Assembly: GCF_947242115.1 (NCBI RefSeq)
Contig: NC_074714.1
Coordinates: 42,514,149 to 42,578,148, forward strand
From: Biomphalaria glabrata
Lineage: Eukaryota > Mollusca > Gastropoda > Planorbidae
Reading direction: 5' to 3'
Length of the DNA stretch: 64,000 bases
Below, in pieces: positions 37,001 to 47,310 of the stretch (its first letter is position 1; every line of letters starts with the position of its first letter). Both the position numbers and the translations under genes were made by a program. The notes under the pieces were generated by a model. That model ran no database searches, was not told where the DNA came from, and saw only the letters and a list, made by a program, of their open reading frames with translations.

Positions 37001-39194
37001 AAAATCTGATTTCACAATATTTTAGACCATTCAAAGTTCTGATGCAACGGCTACTTTTTTTGTTCCTGAAAGCGAAAATTCTAATTTTTAAAATCAATTA
37101 TGCAAGCAGTTTTTTATAAGAAAAAGCTAATTAGTATGCATTATACGTTAGACCTAATTTAAGACGAATAGTAATCTTATAAAGATCATTTCGTGAACAG
37201 TTTTTCTATATAGCAAAACTTTTTTTTTTCAAAACAATTAACTTATTTAGTTCGAACCGAGGGTCCCGGGTTCGAATCCTGGTGAAGACTGTGATTTTCA
37301 TTTTCTGAGTCTACCCAGCTCTAATGGGTACCTGACATTAGTTGGGGAAAAGCAAAGGCGGTTGGTCGTTGTGCTGGCTACATGACACCCTCGTTAACCG
37401 TAGGCCACAAAAACAGATGAACTTTACATCATCTGCCCTATAGACCACAAAATAGTTAGGCCAGGTTCACATCTAACTTTACATTCACTTTCACGTATCC
37501 TTTGATCTGCGGGACGGTTGGGGCACTACACAAGATCTGTTAACCTTCTTTCTCCATTCTTATCTCTCATTTGTCTTTGATATAATTTCATTCGGATGTT
37601 CTTTCTGAAAATATTGAAGCCTACCTGGGTGGACCACTGGTCGTGCGGTTTGCGCGCTGGACTGTCGTTTGGATTTATCGACGATCGAAGGTTCAAACCC
37701 TGCTCCCATCCCCCGTCGTCCTGCGGGAGGTTTGGACTAGGAAGTAAACTATCTTTAACTCTGAAGGATTATCCGAATTATGTAAAACATTTTACTTCGG
37801 GGGCCGATTTTGAGTTTGTGTTTCCACACAAACTGTCTTTTGTAACCTTGTTGTAAGTTTATTTTGATTTAGTTTCAAATATAAACATTGTGAAGGTTGA
37901 TGGTTTTGGTGTGCATTATCTTAAGAAGACAGTGCCTAGACTTCCAATATACACTGCAGTATGCAATCTTTTTAAGAATGTATATGTACATAATCTTTGC
38001 TTGAAAAACTGAAAACTAATAGATCGTAATATTTTCCAACAAAAAAAAAAAGGAAAGTTAAGTCAATTTTCTTCCTACTTTTGTGACTCTATTTTTGTGT
38101 ATTTACGTGATAATGTAGTTATTTATCATTTAATATCAATTTTTTTTAATTAAAGGTAAATGTTTTTTTCAGGGTTCTCTTCTCTTGTCTCATGCCACGG
38201 GAGGTAAAAACTTTCAGCTGTGCATTGAGAAAGGATGGGGCACTTTTGTAACTCAAGTTCAGGAAATTGTTAACGGCATTGCTAAAACTCTAGCCTTACC
38301 CACAGAAGGTATTGTTTGTAAGCATTTCTTACAAAATTGGACGTAAAATTGGCGGTTAGGACGTAAAATAGGTGGTTAGGACGTAAAATAGGTGGTTATG
38401 ACGTAAAATAGGTGGTTAGGACGTAAAATTGGCGGTTAGGACGTAATAATCTTCATTTCTGAAGGAACATCCAAAACTTATAAAACAAACAAAACAAAGT
38501 CGTCTTTTAGAAATGTGTACGAAAAAGTGCAGTCAAGAAAAAAGTGCAGTCAAGAAAAAAGTGCAGTCAAGAAAAAAGTGCAGTCAAGAAAGAAGTGCAG
38601 TCAAGAAAGAAGTGCAGTCAAGAAAAAAGTGCAGTCAAGAAAAAAGTGCAGTCAAGAAAGAAGCGCAGTCAAGAAAAAAAGTGCAGTCAAGAATCCGTCT
38701 CTTTTTTCTTCCCTTTCCTTCAACCTAGATCTCTATCCAAACTCTTGTCTAGTCTTTATTTTTCAATTCTTATTTCTATAGCAACCAATTTATTCTTCCT
38801 CTGCATCACCATCCTCGGAAATCATTTGGATTCATATCATATTCATATTATATTCATCTTGATCACGTGACATTGCATCATTTCTGGAACTAAAACAACA
38901 ACATAAAACTAAACATTGTTACTAATAGACATTCATGATTTGCATACCATAGTTTTTAGAATATTCAATAGATGGTCATACAGTCAAAACCTTTTTTTCT
39001 TTCTATATTTCTAATTCTTTGTGTATTTCTACGTTTTTTGTTTTTGTTTTTTTAAAGCTACAAACTCATTTTTGTTTCCAGAGACTCCAACATGTACAAA
39101 GTCAACAAACTCAGAAGCTGCCCTCCTCATCTCATCCCCCTCCGCTCAGATGTATATGACCATGTTCAACTATCGCATTATTCCAGAAAAGTAA
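34099..39194 (+). CDS. Copy E: secreted Meteorin-N-like protein, 144 aa, four exons
   Basis: Exons: 34099-34196, 36584-36671, 38173-38308, 39082-39194; phases 2, 0, 1. The signal peptide MKILSLTSFVLVILCPAWSS precedes AFGDPCEIVTV. Exon 2 encodes SNLSGSHDQVVNITVPKDC then LFGDVDWNYPR, with sequons NLS and NIT. Exon 3 runs GSLLLSHATGGKNFQLCIEK to TLALPTE. Exon 4 runs TPTCTKSTNSEAALLISSP, then YMTMFNYRIIPEK. Four cysteines are conserved. AATAAA is at 39456-39461. The introns are packed with insertions: antisense SINE-2, 'GD' repeat, a 34-bp minisatellite and LINE tails (introns 1-2), 'R900' with two SINEs (intron 2), and two minisatellites (intron 3). Closest to copy D. Function unknown. Confidence 0.85.
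34682..34820 (-). mobile_element. SINE family 2, antisense copy
   Basis: GGATTCAAACCCGGGACCA is a reversed box B, preceded by CGGATGTTCCTTCAGATCTA, the reversed family tail. Confidence 0.6.
34990..35480 (-). repeat. 'GD' repeat, antisense, near full length
   Basis: Starts with the reversed terminus (ACTTATATTACCTCACTCTG, TCTGTCTG run), then CTCTGATCAAGCTGTTCAAT and the proximal part with a C/T homopolymer junction (35274-35300). Interrupted by small changes. Confidence 0.6.
35570..35985. repeat. 34-bp minisatellite, about 12 units, intron 1 of copy E
   Basis: Units of AGTCCGAGTTACTAATGTCC plus AAAGTACATTCTGA. Subtypes (CTAATGTCCAAAG versus CTTATGTCTGAAG) alternate in blocks, a sign of higher-order duplication. 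Confidence 0.95.
36175..36430 (+). mobile_element. LINE 3' tail fragment
   Basis: The frame reads FFSSAIRAWNGLPESVRKTN then DLAEFD and stop. The S-x-x-R-x-W-N-x-L-P motif marks the very end of many CR1/Jockey-type polyproteins. A related decayed tail is at 57418-57640, and an antisense one lies just after copy E exon 2 (36740-36885). Confidence 0.55.
36740..36885 (-). mobile_element. LINE 3' tail fragment, antisense
   Basis: The minus strand reads GGAATGGGATGTCTGAAATA, GCCAGGAAAACCAACGACTT and AGCAGAGTTTAAA, a decayed version of the tail at 36175. Confidence 0.45.
37240..37450 (+). mobile_element. SINE family 1 copy nested in R900
   Basis: 5'-shortened head with GGGTTCGAATCCTGGTGAAG, then CCAGCTCTAATGGGTACCTG, GGTTGGTCGTTGTGCTGGCT and CCCTATAGACCACAAAA. 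Confidence 0.75.
37632..37797 (+). mobile_element. SINE family 2, nearly complete, nested in R900
   Basis: Head TGGTCGTGCGGTTTGCGCGC (box-A-like), box B GGTTCAAACCC, CCGTCGTCCTGCGGGAGGTT, TGGACTAGGAAGTAAACTAT and tail ATGTAAAACATTTTA. It splits GGTGGACCAC from TTCGGGGGCC, which are adjacent in copy 1 of R900 near 12511. Confidence 0.8.
38340..38500. repeat. 20-bp minisatellite (about 5 units) plus SINE-2 tail
   Basis: Units GGACGTAAAATAGGTGGTTA or TTGGCGGTTA variants up to about 38440. Then ACGTAATAATCTTCATTTCT and GAAGGAACATCCAAAACTTA, a family-2 SINE tail. Confidence 0.8.
38525..38695. repeat. 17-bp minisatellite, about 10 units, intron 3 of copy E
   Basis: Units GTGCAGTCAAGAAAAAA with A/G changes. 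Produces three Lys/Gln/Ser-rich open frames that are artefacts. Confidence 0.95.
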
Positions 39195-39479
39195 CTTTCA
39201 GATCTGCATGGTTTACAACAGACATTCCAACAGTGGACACTGAGGAAGATATGGAGAAACTTTGTGCCTAGAAATATTAAATGCTATGAATCCTTTTAAA
39301 AAGTCAAAAGAATAGTTACGTTAGAAAACGCATATTTGACGGAAGAAAATGTACTTGCTATTTGTTATCTTGTTAAGATTTATACTAAAACTTAAAATAT
39401 ATAAAGAGGAATTATTATGTACATCACATTAGCATATTAATAAATGTATATTTGAAATAAAAGTTGTTTATATACAATA

Positions 39480-39725
39480 TAATAATAATAATAATAATGA
39501 ATACTCGTTCTTTTCTAACATAATAATAATAATAACCTAGGCCTAAGGTTCGGGGCTCGAATTTCGGTGACGAATTCGATTTTAAATTTCTGAATTTTAC
39601 AATACCAGAATTTAGTTGGGGAAAGTAAAGGAGGTTGGTCGTTGTGCTGGCCACATGACACCCTGCTCGTTAACGGATGACCTTAACATTATCTCCCCCA
39701 TAAGGTCTGAAAAGGGAACTTTTTT
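39480..39725 (+). mobile_element. Tiny 3' stub of the TAA-inserting LINE, then a SINE family 1 fragment
   Basis: 39480-39498 and 39522-39535 are (TAA)n. Between them lies only GAATACTCGTTCTTTTCTAACA, matching the last bases of the LINE that ends near 31220. From 39536 a 5'-truncated family-1 SINE follows (GGGGCTCGAATTTCGGTGA, GGTTGGTCGTTGTGCTGGCC, TCTGAAAAGGGAACTTTTTT). Confidence 0.65.
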
Positions 39726-40383
39726 TTTCCATTCAGCTAACGATAAGTCAGATCTTGTTGTGCAAAAGTAAAACTATTTCGTACCAATGACTTTAAGAGT
39801 TCACCTGGGATTAGTTTGTACCAAACAGCTGCTATCAAGTGTAAGTGTACTATGATTATTTATTTACTACGTATAGTACTATCGCTAAATGATCCACACT
39901 TATTTATAACGTATGCACATAGTAATGTACCTTAATAGTGTTCTAAACTTTCAGGGAGGGATAACATTTGACAATGTAATTAATGTCTTCCACACCGCAT
40001 ATTTGACTTTTAAAACGTTCATAATAATAAACAAAGTCTCTATCAATGTCGTCATTTCTAGTTATGCGTCTAGTACAAACAATAAACACTGGGACGGCGT
40101 GGAAGTTACGGTCCAGGCAGTTTCAAAAATATATTCTATACAATAGTGCGAGGATCTAAAATGATATCAAAGTGACACGATCTACGCTATGGTACTGTAC
40201 AGTGCAGGATTTTAGTAAATGGAGCTAATATGCAGTATGTTTTCACGCTTTAAGCTTCATCATAAATACCTTTAATATTAATAGATCTAAAAGCATGATA
40301 TCTGGAAAGAAGGAGAGAACATTCCAGTAAATGTAATTTTATTTCCCTCAATTTCTTCTATTTAATAAGCAGATTTGATTTTT

Positions 40384-40800
40384 TTAATGTGGATGCCCCT
40401 TTCTTTTTCTCTCTCCCCCTTTCTTTGTCTCCCTTTGTCTGCCTTTCTTTTTCTTTCTCTCCCTGTCTCTCTCTTTTTCTCTCTTTTCGTCCTCTCTTTC
40501 TTTTGTCTTTCTCTCTTGTCTTTCTCTCTCTCTGAAACTTTTTTTCTCTCTCTCTGTTCTCTCCCTGTCTGTCTCTCCCTTGCTCTCCCTGTCTTTCTCC
40601 TCTTTTCTCTCTCTCTTTTGTATTTCTCTCTCTCTTTCTGTCTCTCTCTGAAACGTTCTTTTTCTCCCTCTCTTTCCTTCTATCTCCATCTTTCTCTCTC
40701 TCTCTCTCTCTCTCTCTGGCTCAGTGTCAATCCGTCTCCCTGTCTTTTTCTCTATGTCAATCTCTCACCATGACTTTCTCTCTCTCTATCGCACTCCCAC
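40384..40800. repeat. Pyrimidine (CT)n-rich tract upstream of copy F
   Basis: Long C/T tract with TCTCTCTC and TTTCTTT blocks. The counterpart upstream of copy G is at 49517-49745, so it predates the duplication. Its open frames are artefacts. Confidence 0.9.
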
Positions 40801-41061
40801 ACCTTCGTTTACCTATTCCTCTCTTTTCTTTTCATTGGTACATTTGTTATCACTCCAACGTGGCACTCACAGCCAGGTGACTGACCCTGACCCCAAACCT
40901 GATACGTGAGCGAATAAAACAGCTGGCCTAAACATGTGTCTATGTCCTTAACAATTCCATTGTCTCGTGAAACTGTACGGATACCCCAAACTCAAACAAA
41001 CAACATGTGAACAAATATGTTCAGGTTTACAGTAGTCCTATTGAAGATGACAGCGTAAAGC

Positions 41062-41070
41062 TTTATAAGC
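41062..41070 (+). promoter_or_regulatory. Possible TATA box of copy F
   Basis: TTTATAAGC, about 140 bp before the ATG. The same motif in the same setting (AAGCTTTATAAGCCAGATCA) is at 50054-50062 before copy G. Shared ancestry alone could explain this conservation. Confidence 0.35.
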
Positions 41071-41209
41071 CAGATCACTCTCGTCATAACCAGACAACTG
41101 TTTCATCCGCTCACAAGAGAAACTATTAGATTAAATCTAGATCTAGTTAAAAGTTCAAAGTTACAACGAAAAAAAATATTTTTTAAAACAGAAAAGAAAT
41201 ATTGGTAAC

Positions 41210-44200
41210 ATGTCCTGCTTGAGAAATTTCGTGTTGGTCATCCTGTGTCCAGCTTTATCACTAGCAGCCTTTGGTGACCCTTGTGACGTAGTAACATCGA
41301 GGTAGGTCATTTTTAGTTTTAACGTTTAAATTTGTGTTGAGGTCTGGATCCAGTGACATTAAATTTATTAAATCTATAGCCTTCGGTACACTTCATAAAC
41401 ATCTAGGAAAAAAAAACATTCTAAAATTACCTTTTTAATTGGAGATTTTCAATTATGGCGGATAATAAATAGCTAGTTAACCACTTTGGTGTAACCGGTG
41501 TACACAAAAAATGAAATATTGATTAGCTATGCTATTTAGATGATATTGTACTCTTTTAGCTTAGTAAAATTAAATTTCTGCGCTCTTTCTTCTGGGTGCA
41601 CAAACTTTTTTAAAAATTGTATGGTTGGCAGCAAGGATCTTTTATTTTAGCGTCCTTAACATTGTTTAGTATCGAAAAATTTACCGCGAAATTTCCACAA
41701 TAATAATAAAAAATGCGACACATACATTTCATGAAAGCAAAAACATACACAAATCCAACATTGTTAAATTAAATCTCACATTTTAGATAAAACTCATTTG
41801 AGTAATTAATACATTTACACTATAATATCATCATCATCATCATCACTCCTTTGAGTTCCTCATGGAACATAGGGCCTCGACAAAAACACGCCACTCTCCA
41901 CGGTCTCTTTCTAGCTTTTTGATGGTGTCCCAGCTCTTTCCGGTCTTCTCTGCTTCTTCAAGTACACTGCGTCGCCATGTTCTTTTTGGTCTTCCTCTGC
42001 GTCTTGTTCCCTGGGGGTTCCACTCTAAGGCCTGCCTAGCTCTGTTGCTGGTATCTTTTCTACTTTGTCATACCAGTGTATTTTTAGGATATTTCTCAGG
42101 CATCTGTTGATGAAGGTCTGTATTTTTTTTTTGTTGTGGCTTCAGTTGTTCTCCATGTTTCAGAACCATACAGTAGGACAGCCTTGACATTAGAGTTAAA
42201 GATTCTTAGTTTAGTCTTGTTTGAGATGTAAGGAGATTTCCAGGTTGGTTTTAGCTGTGTAAATGTCTGACGTGCTAGATTTATACGGCGTTTAATGTCT
42301 TCATCTGTTCCACCTGATATACTGACTACACTCCCAAGGTATATAAAATTTTCTACTTGGTCTATTGTCTGAGAATCCAATACTATGTCTCCACTTTGTT
42401 TATTGTTTACTTTAAGTACTTTAGTTTTTTGGTGGTTTATTTTGAGGCCTACTCTTTTTCCTACTTCGCTTAAAGCTGTGACCTTTTCTTGCATATCCTG
42501 TAGTCTGTGTGATAATAGGGCTATGTCATCAGCGAATTCCACTATAATATACCACGTTGTAAAGAAATTTTGCAAGAAATTTAAAAAAATTTTTTAAGTT
42601 TTTTGTTTGAATAGTATCAAACTGATATCCGAGTTTACCTGTCTCGACAGGTCTGGGAAACCACAAATTCTTGACCTGAATGGTGACATACATGCACCAC
42701 GGCAAACAGCAGGGTTTCTGTCCAGGGCTTTTGCAAGAGAGAATTTGAACCTCTCAAGCCCTCACTGAAATGGAGTTTGATGATTATGATTCAGTTATAT
42801 GCGAATTTGAAAATAAACTATTTATTACCAATATTACTTTTTTCTTATCGAGGTCTTTTTAAATTGTGTTTCATTAGCGACCTGGCAGGCAGTGATGACC
42901 AAGTGATCAATGTCACATTCCCTAAAGAGTGTCTCTTCGGTGCTGTCAATTGGAACTATCCAAAGGTAATATAAACATCTGTAGGATATGTGTTGTTAGG
43001 TTCTAATTAATGTGTATCCATTAAAATCCTCATCCACGCTCCTTTTCACAATGAGTTTGATTAGTAGATAAGAAAATATTAATGGCTGCCTGGTTGTGTG
43101 CGCTGTCGCTACGATAGCCTGCCCCTATTCCCATCAGCCTTGCAGAAGGTACGGACTAAGACGTTATAATCTTTCATTTCTGAAGGAATATTTCAAACTT
43201 ACAAATGGTCCAATATTTTATACTATTCATGATATTAAGGTATTAATGTAAACAGACTAGTTGGGAGCTAAGGCAAACATCCTAGTCAGGAGTTAAGGTC
43301 AAAAGACTAAGGAGCTAAAGTAAACATTCCTAGGAGCGAAAGTAACCAAACTTGTTTGGAGCTAAGGTTAACAGACTAGTCAGAAGTTAAGGTAAAAATG
43401 ATTATTCTAGAGCAGCGGTTCTCAACCTTTTAAGCTCGGCGACCCCTTTTTACAATATATCACTCTGCCGCGACCCCCCCCCCCCCCCCCAATAGACACA
43501 CACAACAATAGAAGAATAGAAAATAACAATCCTTATTTTTGATGATCTTAGGCGACCCCTGGCAAATCGTCAATCGACCCCCAAGGGGGTCGCGAGCCAC
43601 AGGTTGAGAACCCATGTTCTAGAGCATCATGACTTGTCACAGTGCTGTTTACTCGGCTTTCCATCAAAAATACCAAAACAAAAAGTGTGTCTTTAAAAAT
43701 GATTTCGTTGATAATTAAATGTTTTCTTTTTCAGGGCTCTCTCCTTCTCACTCACGCCGAAGCAGCCAAAAACTTTAAGCTGTGCATTGAAGAAGGTTGG
43801 ACCGTAGAAATCTCACGTGTTCAAGAGGTCAAGAATGGCCATTACAAGACTCTGCCCCTGCCCACTAAAGGTACATAGTTTTTCATGAATTTCTAAGCAA
43901 ATGTATACAATCAAAACGATATCTAGTTTCTACAGAATATACAAAATTATCAGTGTAAATAATGCTTGAATGTTGGATGGGACATAAGCTTCAAGTGTCA
44001 TTGCAAGTCGAAGGTCTTTAGTTCCAATCCGAATGCCAGAAGTTTTAACTCGGCTTTTTGGGCCAAAGATTTCAGTAAATTAAATGCAACATTTCTTTGA
44101 GTTTTACTGGCATGTCTATTTCTATAAAGCATCAACTCTTTCAAAAGTTACATTTGAATTTCATCTAATCTGAAAAAGAAATTATGTTTTGTCAGGTAAG

Positions 44201-44326
44201 AGGGATAGTAAAGCATGATGCCCAATTATTAAACAGACAATATATCATATTACTTTTTTTGTACGTAGAGTTGGTACCATTATTCTTCACTTTAAACTAG
44301 TTTACTGTGTTCCTCTCCCTATGCCC

Positions 44327-44361
<35 letters not shown>

Positions 44362-44905
44362 TGTCTCTCTCTCTCTGTCTCTCTCTCTCTCTCATCTATT
44401 CCTTGATGTTTTCAAGTTTCTCCCCATCGTCTTCCGTTGCCAGCCATTTATTAGCCAATGCATCTTTTAGACTGTTAATTCTTTTACAAACTTTTTCATC
44501 TATCTTATCTTAAATTATCTTATCTTATATAAAAAGCAGTTGTTACTTCAAAAAAAGAAGATGATTATGTCCTGCGCGTGTCCCTTGGTCAATCTAGTCA
44601 TGCATGTTAATCAATATATATTTGCGGTTTATGTAAGTCGAATTCAAATTTGATGTCGCCTAGTAGCTTCCTAAAACTATAAATATACATTTAAAAAAAA
44701 ATATTTTGTATTTCCGTTTTCTTTTCACCATAACATCTTGATACATGTTTGAAAAACTGTTTTCTTGTTCTTAGAGAAACCAACTTGTACTGATTCGTCC
44801 AACGGAGAAGCTGCTCTCTTGGTCTCAGCCCCAGAGGGTCAAAGATATATGACTATGTTCAACTACCGCATTGTCCTTCAGTCCAAGGGGGGCAACAAAC
44901 ATTAG
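41210..44905 (+). CDS. Copy F: secreted Meteorin-N-like protein, 148 aa, four exons
   Basis: Exons: 41210-41301, 42878-42965, 43735-43870, 44775-44905; phases 2, 0, 1. The signal peptide MSCLRNFVLVILCPALSLA precedes AFGDPCDVVTS. Exon 2 encodes DLAGSDDQVINVTFPKEC then LFGAVNWNYPK (one sequon, NVT). Exon 3 runs GSLLLTHAEAAKNFKLCIEE to TLPLPTK. Exon 4 runs KPTCTDSSNGEAALLVSAP, then YMTMFNYRIVLQ and a basic tail SKGGNKH. The core GAVNWNYPKGSLLL is the closest in the array to Meteorin's GAVEW-Y-P-x-GAL as remembered. Differs from copy G by only about ten residues. Intron 1 holds an antisense LINE tail; intron 2 holds a SINE-2 and a hAT-like element. Confidence 0.87.
41835..42555 (-). mobile_element. 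LINE reverse-transcriptase C-terminal part in intron 1 of copy F
   Basis: The minus frame starts at the catalytic box FADDIALLSHRLQDMQEKV, then INHQKTKVLKVN, FIYLGSVVSISGGTDEDIKR, LLYGSETWRTTE and, after frame changes, CLRNILKIHWYDKV and GRPKRTWRRSVLEEAEKTGK. 5' truncated exactly in the RT palm. The corresponding site in copy G is empty, so it inserted after the F/G duplication or was lost from G. Confidence 0.75.
43083..43205 (+). mobile_element. SINE family 2 in intron 2 of copy F
   Basis: CTGCCTGGTTGTGTGCGCTG head, GCAGAAGGTACGGACTAAGA and CTGAAGGAATATTTCAAACT. The positional counterpart in copy G is at 51470-51605, so it predates the duplication. Confidence 0.6.
43255..43400. repeat. Imperfect 25-30 bp tandem repeat in intron 2 of copy F
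   Basis: Repeats of AGACTAGTTGGGAGCTAAGG and AGGTAAACAGACTAGTCAGA type. Copy G has a shorter relative at 51650-51735. Confidence 0.7.
43413..43616. mobile_element. hAT-like short element with perfect 8-bp target duplication
   Basis: Ends CAGCGGTTCTCAACCTTTT and AGGTTGAGAACCCATG. Flanked by TTCTAGAG at 43405-43412 and again at 43617-43624. Interior carries GCGACCCCTTTTT and GGGGGTCGCGAGCC. 204 bp, no coding. The copy G intron shows a single, diverged TTTTGGAG at this place, so the insertion is younger than the duplication. Confidence 0.85.
44320..44395. repeat. (TC)n tract in intron 3 of copy F
   Basis: TCTCTCTCTC with TCTG interruptions. Its Ser/Leu open frame is an artefact. Confidence 0.9.
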
Positions 44906-46400
44906 CCTCACTAGAAGAGTAACTGCCCTGTCTACTGGAGCGTTTTTATTATGTTATTAAATTAATTATAATATTAGTTCAAGTAAAAGTAAATACCATT
45001 TATAACATGAGCACATGTTTCACTATGTCACTTCACATTTATAACTTTGTTTCATTACTTTGTATAACGTTTATAACTGGAGCACACGTATCAATACATG
45101 CATCAATTAGAACGTAAACATCCATTTAACTACATATTTTCACATGTTTCAAATGAACACATATTTATATCATACTTACACATGTTAAACTTCAACGCAT
45201 ACTTCACTAAATCATATGATTTCATAGCTCGAACACAAGTCTCACTATAAACTCTACCATATATAACATAAACACATGTCTCGCTTCTCTACCTCAATAT
45301 GTTGTAAACTCATTAAGATGTATTACAGTCTTAATTAAACTAATTAAATTCGTTTTAATTTACAAAAAGATATTATTTTCTTTGTTTCTCTGTTCATGTT
45401 GTATCTCTGATCTTACTTTTTATTTTGGTAACCCATAATGTAAATCTTATCTAAGTGTAGGGTTTGAGTGTGTCTGTGAGAGTGCTTGGTTATGCTTGTG
45501 TGTCTGTAGCCCAAACGTTAGTTAAAACCTTAAAAAGAGGGGTTAGGCAATATGAAACAGTTAATATTTCCTTTGATTTATGGAACGAAAATCTTCTGGT
45601 CTATTTTATTTTAGATAATCTCTACGATTTAATTAAGGATCAGAAAATGATAATCCTCTCTTATGCTTGCTCTCTGATATGTCCAGTGCCTCCAACTGTT
45701 AGTTTCGATTTTGAAGAGCTTTATGTCGCGTTAAAGTGGACGACCAGTGGCTCTCCTGCATTCTGTTAGATCACCACACAGAAACCCAGATTCATTAAAA
45801 GATGTCAAGCCAAAATTAATTTTACTATAATGAAACATGCTTAAACTCGTTAGAGTCATTTTTTAAATAAAAATTTATATATAAATATATATACATCAAA
45901 GAGTATAGGAGTACCAGGTGACCGAGCCTGGCTCGTTTGAATAATTTGTTAAGAAAATATATTTACTCCAACTCAATATATATATATATATGTTTGTAAT
46001 GACGAAAATGAAGTATCGGGTAAAGACTATCAATCTGAAGAGCTGCTTTTGTGTTCTTTTAGTTCTAAATGTCATTGTAAATGGCGATTTGAACAGAAAG
46101 TCTCCATAAGTCCCCATACAGTCTAAAAAAAATCAGCTCACGTCGTGTCTTTTTACATTGCATCTTTTGCATAAAACTATTGGCCTATTGTTGGCTTGGA
46201 AGAAAGTATTTGCTGTGTAGCTTCTCAAGTGGTTACGTTCAGACATTTTATATTGCAATTCATTTTGGTTTTACAACGCAACATCAAGTGATGCAAAATC
46301 TCTACGCTATAGGGTAAAATATGAACTTTGTATCAAAGTAAAATAACGCATTGTTCCTAAGAGACTGAAAAACATTGTATTGTTAGTATTCTAAAGAACA

Positions 46401-46705
46401 AGGCGCGGTAGCTGAGCGGTAAAGCGCTTGACTTCCGAATCGCGGTCCGGGGTTCGAATCCTGGTGAAGACTGGGATTTTTAATTTCGGGATCTTCGTGC
46501 GCCTCTGAGTCCACCCAGTTCTAATGGGTACCTCTGAGTCCACCCAGTTCTAATGGGTACCTGACATTGGTTGAAGAAAAGTAAAGTCGGTTGGTCGTTG
46601 TGCTGGCCACATGACATCCTCGTTAACCGTAGGCCACAGAATCAGATGACCTTTACATCATCTGCCCTAAAGACCACAAGGTCTGAAAGGGGAACTTTAC
46701 TTTTT
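46401..46705 (+). mobile_element. SINE family 1, nearly full length
   Basis: The head is tRNA-like: GGTAGCTGAGCGGTAAAGCG (box A) and GGTTCGAATCC (box B, 46451). The body holds a 29-bp block CCTCTGAGTCCACCCAGTTC repeated twice (46502-46560), then GGTTGGTCGTTGTGCTGGCC and the CCACAAGGTCTGAAAGGGGA end. No folded mature tRNA is expected, since the rest is SINE body. Confidence 0.85.
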
Positions 46706-47310
46706 TTGTCTATTCTAAAGTGTTTCCGTGGTGCATCTCTGTTACGACGAACACCTCTTAACTCTTTAAAAATGATAGCGTGACTGTCGGACTATAAGAA
46801 GTTCATAGTGCATTAGCAGGGACATCGCTGTTTGTAGTGCAGTCTTGTCACCGTATGTCCATGATGGACTGCAAACATCTTTTGTGAAAGCGTTCAAGAA
46901 GTACCCATGTCTCAGATCCACATAGAGGGGTTGAGAGAACCACTGCTTGGCAGACACTGATTTTAGTAAGCAGGCGGAGTGATTTATTTCGCCATACTCG
47001 TCCAAAAACACTACTGGCCCTAATCAGACGTTTATCAACGTCCCTTAAAAGCAATGCGTCATTTGATACTATGCTTCTCAGATATGTGAAACTGTCTACC
47101 ACATTAAGGGTGTGCCCATTCATAATCTATGAGGCTAAGTAGATTTTATTGAGTGAATTCTGGAACACGATTTTCGTTTTTCCAAGGTTTAAAGTTAAAC
47201 CAAAAGAGGCGGCAGCGTAAGCAAATTCGTTGACCGCGAGCTAGATATCATGTTCAGTGTGAGCAAGTAAGGCGTATAGAAGCTGTGTTATGACCATATC
47301 CTATGTTTTT
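46706..47310 (-). mobile_element. LINE reverse-transcriptase C-terminal fragment
   Basis: The minus frame reads LAVNEFAYAAASFGLTLNLG, KTKIVFQNS, NGHTLNVVDSFTYLRSIVSN, ASSVFGRVWRN, CGSETWVLLERFHKRCLQSI and ends ELRGVRRNRDAPRKHF. Order and motifs match invertebrate LINE RT tails. Several stops and shifts; 5' truncated. Confidence 0.7.

Larger units (their letters stand above)
36891..37870 (+). repeat. 'R900' repeat, copy 2, with two SINEs inside
   Basis: Colinear with 11641-12595: AGCGGCCCCCGAAAGGGGAA start, TTAGGCCAGGTTCACATCTAA, CACACAAACTGTCTTTTGTA end. It is interrupted by a family-1 SINE (about 37240-37450) and a family-2 SINE (37632-37797), neither present in copy 1. Confidence 0.75.
39745..45900 (+). 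repeat. Segmental duplication, unit 1 (contains copy F)
   Basis: Colinear with 49095-55200, including about 1.4 kb upstream (AAGTCAGATCTT start, pyrimidine tract, CACTCACAGCCAGGTGACTG) and about 1 kb downstream. Unit-specific insertions mark the time since duplication: a LINE piece and a hAT-like element in this unit. Confidence 0.8.

Noticed and set aside
38513-38870. Lys/Gln/Ser-rich open frames
   Set aside because: 17-bp minisatellite read in three frames.
40375-40909. Leu/Ser-rich membrane-like frames
   Set aside because: Pyrimidine tract artefact; the same tract lies upstream of copy G.
45464-45769. 101-codon frame downstream of copy F
   Set aside because: The matching place in duplication unit G is not open, so there is no sign of selection on the frame.
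46401-46475. tRNA gene
   Set aside because: Box A and box B are present but the sequence continues as a SINE body shared with at least five other copies.
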